This document shows, in pieces, positions 1 through 13,700 of a DNA stretch of 64,000 nt (the first letter of the stretch is position 1; each line of letters opens with the position of its first letter). The notes under the pieces are model-generated. The model was not told the origin of the DNA and searched no databases. It worked only from the letters and a program-made list of their open reading frames with translations. The position numbers and the translations under genes were made by a program. The stretch comes from Oenanthe sinensis (lineage: Eukaryota; Streptophyta; Magnoliopsida; Apiales; Apiaceae): contig CM053796.1 in NCBI GenBank assembly GCA_028671895.1, forward strand, positions 32,734,860 through 32,798,859, in the 5' to 3' direction.

Positions 1-3000
1 TCGATGTTTACTAATGTATATGCTTGGTTTAGTTTGTATATGAACAGTCTCTCTCTCTCCTCTCTAAATATGGACTTTGTCCTTTGCTTTATCAATGGAC
101 TTTGTGGTTGAGAGATTAAACACTCAGGCACACACACAAAATTTATATATTATTATATTTGTAAAAGTTATGTGTGTGGATTAATTATTTACTATGAAAT
201 GAATTATAAAGGGTCTGTTTGGCCTGCCTTAAAATAAGTCCTTTTGGACTTATTTTCGGGTAAAAATTTCATATTTTGATAAATGTTTTTTATACAAGTA
301 TTTAATGTATATTTGAGATTCTATAAGTTGCAAAAAAAAGTTAACTTTTTTCAGAAAAAAGTTAGGAATCTCTAACTTTGTCTTAAAATAAGTTGACTTA
401 TTCTGGAAAAAAGTTTCCCCAAACACCCCCAAAGTCAAAAGGGAAAGGCCTGTTTGATCAGTTTCTTAACTTCTTTGCTGAAAAACTAGCTAACTGATAT
501 GCGTAGTGTTTGTATATAAAAAGTCCCCCCATCACACACATAAACCCTATATCCCACCCTCCCCACCCTTATTTTCCAACCCAAGAATCCAAAGTCTGGC
601 TTGTACTAATAATGAGATTGAATTAGTGCTAAACCATATATATATATATAAGAATATACATCACCATAGCTTTTATTTAAATTTTTTTCAAATTGCCAGT
701 ATATGAATGTATAATGTCATTGGATTCATTTATTTTATTAATGGTTAATTAACATAATATTTGTCCGTACACATTATTTAGTTGACCAGAAATAAATATT
801 ATAACTACAACCAACTAGCTGTGCTAACCACAAGTAGAAGCAGATGTTTAGATGTTTATGTAGACAAGTCCAAGATTATACGGTATAATGCTTGAAATAA
901 TGAATAGGATCAAAATTTACTGTACATTGGACTAGCATATAAATACAGTGAATGAGGGTGAACGTGAGGATGATCATGATGCCAATTCAATTTCCAATGC
1001 AATACATATCATTATAAAATTTTCCTAAAATTGAGTGATCAGGTGTTTAGATTGACTAATCAAAGCTACTTTTCTGAATTGTCATGATGGTTTTAATGCC
1101 AGCACCAATGCACCATGCCTAACATTACTTACTAATTGCATCACACACAAATAATAAGCAAACATTTATGCAAGTCTTTGCACCTTTGAAATTTTGATTT
1201 TATAAATTGAGAATTTTTTTAATGAAAATTATTTTTTAATTGAAAATCCAAAAATCATAAATATTATATACAAAACATGTGTATAAAATATATTACATAA
1301 TAATATATATCGTAATGTTCCGCAAATTGTATATATATGTTTTCAATTAAATAGTGGTATAACCCAACTCTATAAACCAAACATACTTTAGAAAATATAA
1401 GTTTTCGGTTACTATTATATTAGGTTAATTATCAACCCAATCACTTATTGTGGATAATCAAAAAAAATTAGATCTATCTTATACACCACTCATTTTAAAT
1501 AAAATTATATATCATTGAATTTTGAAATTTTAATGAACTCAAAAATGTGACTAGCTAATGTCTTATCCCACTTTTATATACACACACACACACATTACAT
1601 TGGGTTTTTGGGGTTTTACATTCTAATTTTTCTTTTTAATCGAATTTAACATTCATTTTTATAAAATTTTCTAATTCAACCTTTTTTTTTTTCAGGTTGT
1701 CATATGAACAAGTTCACAAGTTCTAGCCAAGTCCATATCATAAAGATGTTTAGTTTTTTTTTCTTCAAAAAAAAACTAATTTCGTGTCAAGTAATTTAAA
1801 TGAGATCAAAATGTTTTTAATGGTCCATTTACTATTAAAATAATAAAAATATATCAGCTAATAATCAACCCACATTATACTTAAAGTAATTTATATAATT
1901 TTTATCTATTATATTTAATAATACTTCATATAATTTTCACCGTTATACGAATATATACGATTTAGTAATCTTTGAAAATATACCAACCAGTCATGCTGCT
2001 ATATTAATGAGGGTGTTTGTTTTCCTTTTAACTTATTAGTTATTTCCAGGAAAAAGTAGGTAGAAGACTACTTTCTTTATAGATAAGTACTTATTTTTTA
2101 AAAATAAATTTAATATTTGATTTAATTTTCAAAAATAAATACTTATTTACAGAAAAAAAAAGAGTAGATAAATACATATTTTTTTTAAAAAAAATAAGTT
2201 AACTACGTATATAAGTAGATAGATATGCAATGCATATGCAACTATGCAAGTCTCGTTTATTCTATCTCAATCAATTTTTTATACTTTCATTTTTTTGAAT
2301 GTTTCACCCAATTCTTTACATTTTAAAACTTTTTAAAAATAATAAATTTTTATATTATAAAATTTATTATTACCCACTACTTTCCTCCACTTTTTCAAAT
2401 CTATCAAGTAAATATCAATTGACCACACCACTTTACCCACTTTTTTTTCTCTTTCATCCATTTTTCCTTCTCTTTCATATTATTTTAACCTCCGTGTCCA
2501 ACTCAAATTTAAATAATTGGGTGTTCCGATGGAGTATTTTTGTCCCATTCCCGTGACCCGGGAATCTTTGTTCGAAAACCGGACAAAAAACACCCTCTCT
2601 TTCATTAATTTAAAAGAAAAGATTAATAATTAAACTCCGATATGATTAGTGATCATGAAATAAACTATAGAAATGAGATAGATAAGTATCAACATCATTC
2701 CCTTGACTTTGTCTTTGTAGTTGAAATGGTCGTTTCTAATTAAAATCTAGAGTTTAACCTATGATATATAAAATTTGGTAAAATGAAATCTATTCTAATA
2801 ATGTATTTTAAATAGAATAAATGATTTATTATTGTAAATTCATAACTATACTACAATATTTTGAAATTGAATTAAATATATATAATTTTCAAAATTTCAA
2901 GTCATGTGTGTCATTTGCATTAGTTAAATTTAAAATTTTAAATGAACTCTAAATTTTAAGAAAAAGTCATAATGTAAAACTTCTATGTCAACTCTAGCTA

Positions 3001-3118
3001 GTTAATTAACTTTAGTAGTCCTTTCTTTTAAAAGAATAATAAGAAGTTTAGTCGTATTTTTTTAGTTTAATACTTACCTAATTTAACAACGAATGATTAT
3101 TTATTTTAACTTATGTAA
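1..3118. other. Gene-free A+T-rich spacer
   Basis: I see no coding exon. The stretch is A+T-rich with short homopolymer runs and many stops in all frames. It holds the MITE at 211-430. A second fragment starting near 2009 (gagggtgtttg) resembles one end of the same kind of MITE, but I found no matching end. The short reading frames here (506-706, 2299-2556) are low-complexity and have no family signature. Confidence 0.7.
211..430. mobile_element. MITE with GGGTCTGTTTGG / CCAAACACCCCC ends
   Basis: A 220-bp element opens with gggtctgtttggcc and closes with ccccaaacaccccc, which are imperfect terminal inverted repeats of the kind seen on hAT or Harbinger/Tourist MITEs. A short hairpin (aaaataagtcc / ggacttatttt) lies just inside the left end. 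It encodes nothing. A clean target-site duplication is not visible, so the superfamily stays open. Confidence 0.55.
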
Positions 3119-4532
3119 TGTATACTATATAATTATAACCGAAAAATTAAAAGTTTTGGTCGTTGGTACCGAGTGAAATATAGAAAAGATTATATTAGTA
3201 TAACCGAAATATTAAAAATTTTGGTTGTCGGTATGGTATTAGGTGAACCATAAAAAATATCTTAACCGTTCAATTTTATGTGAACCATAAAAATAATTTT
3301 AACCATTGAATTTTAATAAAATATAATTTTAAAAAGAATATAATCATACATACAACTCTAACCTCAGTAGTCCTCCTTCTATATAAGATAGGATAATATT
3401 ATATTTAAATTATATTCTATATTTTTTTTATGAATCTTACTTATCCTATAATTTTTATTTAATATATCATTAAAGTTTATCATATTATTTTTATTTAATA
3501 TACCATTAAAGTTTATGATAAATAATATGCATTTTTTTAGTTTCCATCTATTTCTCTGTATTAATCGCATAACACAAATTATTTATCAAAACACAAGTTC
3601 TACTCAAATTAGAAAAACTTTGCTCAAACTAGAATAACCAGTTTCCATCAATACTCGTATGTTCAAATTAGAAGACCGATATCAACACCTTGTATATAAC
3701 TCTAACCCCCGATAGTCCTATTTTTATACAACTCATCACGGATAGAATAATATTATATTATATTTAAATTATATTATATGAATATTAAAATAATAATAAT
3801 ATTTTATTAACATTAATTAAATTTTATCACTATGTTATATCTATATTATATATACTTTTATATTATATTATTTTAAACAAACTTCTTTTTTAATTAGAAT
3901 ATATAGTTGTACTCACAATCTACTAACATGTTTCAATTTTCATCATCGTTCAAACACTTTAATTTGTTTAAAATTAAAATTTTATAATTAAAATTTTTGA
4001 ATATTAAAATTATATTATATTTTACCTACATTAAAATATACTCTTTTATTTAAATTTTAATTAAAATATTTCTAATATATTTATAACTCTTTTTATAAAT
4101 AAAAATTTCCTAACTGAATTTAAAGAAAAATAAAAAGTCTGGCCAGTTGGTCGTCCGTCCGGTAAGTCCTATTTTTATACAACTCTTTTTATCATCCGTA
4201 AGTTTTCTTTTTATACGATTTTTTATGCAATTATGATATAATTATAATTTAATTTTAAAACATATATATTTTACATATAACTCTATCATTGGTGAGTCAT
4301 TTTTTGTACAACAATCTAATAACATATCTCACTTCACTTCTACTTGAAATTACAACTTATTAATTAAATCTCATGAATATTAAAATAATATTAATATTTT
4401 ATCTATAAATAATTTTTATTATATATTATATTTGATATAATAAAAATTTTTAAATCATATATTTAAATCATATAAAATAATTAATATATAATTTATTAAT
4501 CCCGCCCGTGCTTTGCACGAGTTATAAGCTAG
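3119..4532 (+). mobile_element. Non-autonomous Helitron
   Basis: The left end, tatactatataattataacc, matches the start of the other Helitrons in this window (compare 35028). The right end has the hairpin CGTGC-ttt-GCACG followed by gttataag and CTAG, then T: the classic Helitron 3' hairpin plus CTRR and an A/T target. The interior is noncoding. A second start-like sequence near 3190 suggests nesting or an internal duplication. The right end is firm and the left end is inferred by similarity. Confidence 0.6.
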
Positions 4533-7500
4533 TATATAAGTATGATGAAACACACCGTAAATTTTGAGAGTTAACATTTGTATCATTTATATTGATAGAT
4601 GCATTTTTTATTAGTTTTTTATTACTTATTAAATATTATTAATTTAATTTATGTAAATAAATATAATTTAATCTCATTATTAACAAAGAGTGTATACTTA
4701 TCAAAATGTGCAAATATCGTCTATTTAAATTCAATCTATTGTTTTAAATTATACTAGCTAATTAAATTGTATGAGAGGTTCTAAACAAAGCACAACTATC
4801 ATTATGTGCTCACTTACTGTATACATTTTGACCTTGGAACTTACTAATAGCTTCAATGTTCGAATCCATATCTAATAGAATTGTATAAGAGAAAATTTAA
4901 AATATATTTTATTTGTATTTTAGTGTAAAGTTTTTTATTTTATTAGAGGACACAAAAGAAAATACAATTCTAATACTCAAAATTGACGCATTATTAGTGC
5001 GGTTTAAATTATTATAAAAAGCGAAAATCGGAATTAGACACTAGAATAATGATTAATTGAATAATCAGGAATTTAATCAATTCGATAAACTACCAACCGT
5101 TACCATTAATCACCAATTTTTACGACAATTTCCTAGTTAACATAATGTGCAAAGTGCAAACACAATTGAAAGTCAAATTTATTTAACTATTAACAAACTT
5201 GAGCCAAATAAGTCAAAGCATGACGTTGCCAACTTCTCAATCCATCAATAGGAAGGTGGGAACATTAAGATTTGTGGTTCTACTCGAACACGTCGAAATC
5301 TATTCGATGATGGAATTTGTATTTGTTTTTAAATTAAAATTCAATTCAAATTTTAAATTTAATTAAATTGAACTCAATTTTTATAAATTTAATTTGAGCT
5401 CAATTCATTAATTTTTTATAAATCGAATACTTTTTTTATTGTTGTCTAACTATTTATGTTTTTAGATATTTAAAAATATTATAAAATTGAAAACTGGCTA
5501 TTTTTTCACATTTTATTGGTAGACATTAATTTTTATAGTTTTGATATCAGAATAAATGAATTTCAATATTAGATTGTAAAGTATCCTACGTATGAGCTTC
5601 CATTGATTCTGCAAAATTTGACATCAATTATGAGAATCAGTATAAAATTAAAATTAATTATGATTTTTTAAATTCATCAATATCTAACTGAGGCTTTGTT
5701 TGATTTTTGCTGAAAAAGCATATAAATTCTTCTTTGATAAAATTCAGAAAGAATTTTCTGAAAAAGTGTTTTATACAAAAAATTGTTTTCTCTATCCCAT
5801 TTTTTTGAAAAACAATCTACTTTTTAATTTTGGAAAAAGTAATAACAAATTTCACTATTAAACCTCCTAAAAAAATATCATTTTTATATTATATTTTAAA
5901 ATATATATTTAAATTTAAAAATATTATCATACAATTGTTTGATTTTTCATACACTTCTTGCCAGCGTCAACATTTTTTCTGCAAGGAGTTTTTAACCGAA
6001 CCCACACAGACCCTCAATACACCCGCATACAAGATATAAAAATTACTCTATTAATTACTCTGCTGATTGCCTATCTAGGTAGCATGCACCTTATATATGA
6101 ATTAATTAGAGTAAATTTTTTAATATAACAGCATGGTTCTGATAGTTTTTGAAATTTTGTCGTCATTTACGGTAAGGAAAAAGTTTTAGATTGAAAAAAC
6201 AGCAATTGAAATTTTGAAAAATTAAATTAAAACTTGATAATTTTGATACACTCATGAATTCAAGAATAATTTTGATAAGTTAGAAATTTGGTTAAAATAT
6301 GAAAATTTTGATAATATTAAAAATATATTAAAAAATTTAAAAATTTGTTAACAGCTCAAACTTGATTCATTTAATTCATGACCCAAACTCATACACAATT
6401 TAAATTAAATAATACGAGTAAACTTTTCCTTTTTATCCAAATTTATAATAAAAATTCAATTGGAATTAAATAACTGTCATGCTTATCATAAAAAAATTCC
6501 TGGAAAAATCTTAAGACTACGGGTTTATTTGGATTCATTTAAAAAACTACTTATAATTTAAAGTGTAATCTCTATTCGCTTTAAGTTAAAATTAATATAT
6601 TTTATTTTATGGATGTATTTGTTTGAGTAGTTTTATTTAAAGTGATTTTTTAAACTAAATTTTGACTGAAAATAATAAAATTATTATTTAAATATATAAT
6701 ACAAATATGTATAACGAAAAAAAATAAGTTAAGAAATGTTTTAAATGTATGTATTTATATTAGAGTTTGATGTGAAAAATATAAATTAAAAAAAATACAT
6801 CAAATATATTAAAAAATTTAAACTAAAAATAACTTTAAACTTTTAATATAAACAAATATATCAAATAATAAATTAAAGGAGTTTGGGGACCCAAACATGC
6901 TCTATTTGTCCAACACAACTTTCGTTTGTCACACTAAATAATATTTTAAGCGGAGAAGATAAAAGAGAGAAGCTTTTGCGTGCAAAAAGAAAGAAAGAAG
7001 CAGGGTCCGTACGCCCCTACCCGCATCCGCATGTGTGTGTTTTTGACATCAATTTATCATTTACCCACTCCCACTGCCTCCTTTTTTTCAACCAAAAGTC
7101 TTTATATTTCATCTTTTCAAATGGTATACACCTGGCAATTTATTTTAATAAATCGGGTAGTGGCTTATAAGTCAAAAATTACATACATTTTTAAATTTAT
7201 AAATTATTTATAAAATAAGTCAAACTCATGCATAGGCCCCTTTGTCTTTAATTATGTTAAAAAAATATATAGTTTTTAATTTATAAGTTATAGTTAGATT
7301 AAAGAAACGGATCCTTCGGTACGATTTCGAATGGTAAGATCTCATCTCTCATCGTTTCGGATCCTTAATTATTTATACTATCAAAATCAAATAGTTTTGA
7401 AATTTGAATAATCTCACATTTACACAAACTTTGAAACTTGAAATTATAACAATGTGTGTGGAAGTGAGTATTTTTCAGTTTAAAGTGTGGGATTTATCCA

Positions 7501-9496
7501 TGCCTTTTGACATTTATGGTACTCCTGACATTTATGGTTTGAAGTTTAACAATGTTTCTAGTGTGTGACGGTTGACAAACTCTAATAATTATTTTTAAGA
7601 GTTAACTCATTTTAATTGATAAAAAATTTTGTGCATACCTGAACCATTATTATTAATGAGAATGCAACCACTAAAAAATTAACTCAAAAAAACACCGTAA
7701 CAACAATACTACCCTTAATTTATTAAATTAGACTAGACCAGAATCTTGCCAGCCGTATGAGGTACGGCCCGTATCACACAATCTCTCCAGATTACAAAAC
7801 TATTTACCATTTAAGAAAAAACAAATTTAAAGTTTGGACGATATTTGGGCCTTTCATATAATTTTTTGGGGGAGATTGTGTAACAAAAGGAAGTTAAGAA
7901 GATCGGTGTCCACTCCCCATTTCGGAAGTGGGTTGATGTTTCAAAAAACTACCATTTGGGCCTCGCAACCTTCTATTATTTGGGCTGGGTATTTCTCTGA
8001 TTCATACTTTCAATCATATTATATTATATATATAGTATATAATAAGAATAAGAGAGATCTTATCCAAATACTACCAAATATCGCATGATCGATTCCTAAT
8101 AAATACATAATATTATATACTAATTATTTATAAATTATAATTATTATTAAGATTCCTAACAACTAAAATTTTCTTAACTTGCTTCAGATTATAACTCAAA
8201 CTCTATTAGATATCTTAGTAATATATAAATTTGAACTTCAAGAGCTATTTTGGAGTTAAATTAAAAAAAAATTCGTAATTATTGTGTTATTTACAGAACA
8301 TACATTGTTTGGATCATATTTTGAGTTTTAGAAGTCAGAATTTGACGATTTTACAACCCGCACGAAGCTTACAAAATTATATTTAATTCTGAGGTGGTCC
8401 AATATCCAAAATCCAACTGGAGCAGCCCATAATCTAGACAGAAAAGATAATTAAGAATTTTTATCGGAGAATTCTATTCCGTTTAGTAAACCTTTTTATA
8501 ATTGATTTAAAATATTAAAATTCTTTTTTATTAGATTTATCAGAGACATATTATATATAAGACATTATTATGTATTACTATTAGATTATAGTATAGATAG
8601 TATAGGGTTTTACATAGAGGGAGATCGTGAATTTTTTTATTGTGGGAACCCGCAATATTATATACTTTTTTTTTCTTATCCAAATATTTTTTATAAAAAT
8701 ATTTAATATATTATATAAGATATTATGGTAACTTTATACCGAGAATCAGTTACACTTACAGGAGAAATTGTTATATTGAGAACTCATAAACCTTATTAAT
8801 TCATTAGTTTGGATCGAATTGAAGAAATTAAGTTTTTTTTTAAATAATTATTTTAGTTCCCTAGATAAGTTCAACCTTAACATAAGATATTAAATACACA
8901 TTCTATTTTGTTATTATATTATATATAATACTATATTAAAAACATGTTATCACATACTTTAAATCATGCTATATGATAAATAAAATAAATCAAATTAAAA
9001 TTAAAATAATATAAATTATTAAATATTAATATATTTTTTCAATTTAATCAATTTTTATATGAGAAAATTATATTGAATTAATTTTTAATAACTGACGACT
9101 ACTGTTAATTATTTTTATAATTAAAAGTCATTTATATTTCTAAAAGAATGTTATAACACATGTTGAATTATCATAACACATAGTAAGTATTAATATAGAG
9201 TGATATATTTGGTTCAATAAAGAATCTGTCATATATTAGTATTAAAAAGCGGGATTTAAAAATTATTATGACGGTAATTGTTATGTATATTTTTATATTT
9301 TAATATTAGCTTAAAATTTAAATATCAATAACAATACAGTAACATCTATTATTTATTGATGCAAAATTTAAATTATATATATATATATATATATTATATA
9401 ATTATTTATAAATTACAATTAATACTATACTACTTAAAATCTAATAACATAAAAGACTTATTCAAATAAATAATTATATTATCATATTATATTATT
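4533..9496. other. Gene-free A+T-rich spacer
   Basis: No gene is supported. Patches such as 5690-6010 and 6521-6890 open with gtttgtttga or gtttatttgg and look like decayed MITEs of the 211-430 type, without paired ends. A short (AT)n run lies at about 9372-9394. The open frames at 6883-7213 and 7834-8088 lack splice context, codon bias or any recognisable motif. Confidence 0.6.
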
Positions 9497-10752
<1,256 letters not shown>

Positions 10753-13700
10753 TCATGTTATCTTAACATCTCGAAGAAGCCGAGCTGCCATGGACCCATA
10801 TCTTCTTGCTTCCCATTCACTGAGCTTTCCACTCTGGAGACCTGCAAGTAGCTCACTATTGGCTCCATCCTTGTCGGCCGACTGGTTATCCATTTCATCT
10901 ACCCCACTGCTACTAGCATCATCTTGGTCCTTTTCTTGATGGCATTCTCCATTTCCAATCTCATCAACTTGTCGATCCATTCCTTGTATTATGTTTTGTT
11001 TGCATCTATCTGTCGGTTTTAAGCCCATAATGAAGAGTTGGATACTAGGATGTTGGTACTTGCTATCCATCTGCAAACGATAGAGTAGTACATGGATTCA
11101 ATTTAAGTACCAAACTAGGATTGCGGAAGATTTATAGTAATGAGACAATGTGGCGAACACTAACAATGCTCGATTTTGCGAATGGATACTAAAGTATAAA
11201 CCAGGAATGTGGCAGATTTATAGTAATAAGACTAAAGTACAATAGAGAAATAGTTTTGTAAGAAGCAGGTTTTTTTTAATTTATATAAAATATAACTACA
11301 TTATATGTATTTACAAATAACATGTATAACTGTATAAGTTCCTGTTCTACTGAATAGAAGTAAATACCTTGGCTCTTGGAACAGTTTTCACTACAAAGTT
11401 CTTCTTCCACATTTGAAGCATTTGTTCGTGGACACTTGTCGAACGAACTTCATATCCAATCTGGAAAAATAGTGAAAACCATTAGAATATTTATTTGAGG
11501 TAGCTGACAGAGAGTTGGGCGCACTTATCATCAGTACCAAAATAGAAGTTTTGGGTCCTGAAAGAGCAAGAATTGTTTGCAGTAGCGGCTCCAAGAGATG
11601 CTCTGCGTAAACCTTATCAACAAAGAAAATTATTTATTAACTTGAATAGATGAAAATATGAAATACTAGAATGCACCCCAGAGTGATCCAAGAAAAATCT
11701 AGCAGAATGGTGCTGCTACTAACACTAACTTATCTACTGTATATGCAAGAAACATACATCTCTAGTTGACTTGTTTTTGACAAAGAAGGATTTGCAAAGC
11801 ATGTTTACACATACACACACCTAATGCCTATAGAAAGAATGCAGTCACAATTGTTGCTGTAGTTAATAAGAAAATCAAGACACAATAAAAAACGAAAAGA
11901 TGATACAGACAATCAAGCAGAAGATATGATGGTCATTTCAACTAGATGTCACAAATTTATTTTATTCTCTTAAATGAGCACATAGTTTATATTGCAGATT
12001 TTTTTTGAAATAGGTCCACTAATTTATTTGATTTTTGTAAACTGATTTCTACATGGTGCTGTTTTATAAAATAATAATAATAATAAAATTAATTGAGCCA
12101 ACCTAACACAAACATATGATTTCATAAAAACACAAGCATATTGTACAGGAATTTATAAGAATTGATGATTCAAGTGATATTCAATTTGCTAAGAAATCTT
12201 CATCCTTGCAAAAACACATGGAGAATATAATATGCTGATGCTCCATCCAGGTAACTTTCTAGGGGGTAATGTGTGGGTGGATGAAGTCTTATACCAAACT
12301 TTTCAATACTTGGCTTATATACATCCCAAACAGTTACCAACCAATTCCAAGTTATTTGTCCAAATTAATATATACAATAGTACTAATTTAGAAAGAGACA
12401 CGTTACCTGCAAAATCATCTATGGTACCATAAGACTCGATAGAGATCTCTAAATCAGTACATTAACATTTATATATCATTATGAAATAAATAATCCTGAA
12501 TCCTTACATATGGTTAGAAGTGCATTAACAAATTATGTCCGGTCTCAAGGAACTCACAACATCAGTGCCAATAATGAAGTCAAATGGTGGATCAAGGGCC
12601 TTTATATGATCCTCATTTCCCCAGTCCAGCTCTGCAACGTTGATAGAACCTATAGGATCTACAGAATACATTTTCACTAAATGAGAAGAGTGATGGCACC
12701 CTATATTTCGATGAGCTAACTGAAACAAAGCCCAGCATTATATACTAAGTGCGAATGAACACAAGACACACAATATAGTGAAATACCAAGAAAACAGAAA
12801 CAGATTAATTTACAAACTCAAGAATCAGATGAATTCCAAAAACTGAAAAAGACATGCCAGAAACATGACACTACCAGTATCAGGACTTTTCTGCATAATC
12901 CGGGAAGTGTTTCGTTCAACATTTCTCATTAGCAAGGGCAAGACCTCAGTCTGATCTGTTGAAATTACATCACATCCCAACAGTGACATGCCTGTAAAGA
13001 CAGATATAAGTCAGGCCAAGTACTTCCCAATCCACTCAACAAAACTAAATACAAATTATAGTATAATAATATCACTATAAAATTCCACACTGATATAATA
13101 TCAAATTATCATGAACTGAACTCACCAAATCCAGCTACTCCACAACCTGCTCCAAGTTCAACAACACGTTTCCCTTTGAGCTTAGATGGGCAAAACTTTC
13201 CCTTCCTGGAATTTTTCTCCTGTGCATTTCCAACCAAATAAACCAAATAAATTAGTACATACTTTTTAGGAAAACCAAAGACATCTATCGAATAACAATC
13301 ATAGTTCCGAAAAGTATGCTTAAGCTCAATGCGGAGCCAAGCTATATTTTTCTTCTTCATTTCAAAGAGCCAAACTGTATTTCATTGAGCGAGGCTTAAG
13401 CACAAAAAAAGCCTACAGGGAAATTCACAAAATAAGTTTTACCAGGCTATGGTAGAAAAAGGTAATAAGATTATATTTAGTCAAATTAAATCAGTTCACG
13501 ATCCTACTAATCAAATTGGTTAGTGAGTTTATGATTGAGCTCGTTCCCGGCCTTTCAAGTGGAGCTTTGACATACTCAAGCTTGACACATTGAAAAAAGT
13601 TGATGATGCAGAAAGAATAATAGAAATATGAATTTGTGTTTATTTTGTGTTATTATTCAGGAATAGAGGAAATGTAATTTATTATTAAGTTTATTTATAT

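Noticed and set aside
506..706. 66-codon plus-strand frame
   Set aside because: Low-complexity Pro/His/Ile composition in A+T-rich spacer, no splice or promoter context and no family motif.
4500..4532. cccgtgctttgcacgag as a CRISPR or terminator hairpin
   Set aside because: The hairpin is followed by CTAG|T and recurs as the 3' end of related elements, which identifies it as a Helitron terminus.
6883..7213. Two overlapping plus-strand frames of 95 and 77 codons
   Set aside because: They overlap in different frames, neither has coding-like composition, and they end in A+T-rich spacer.
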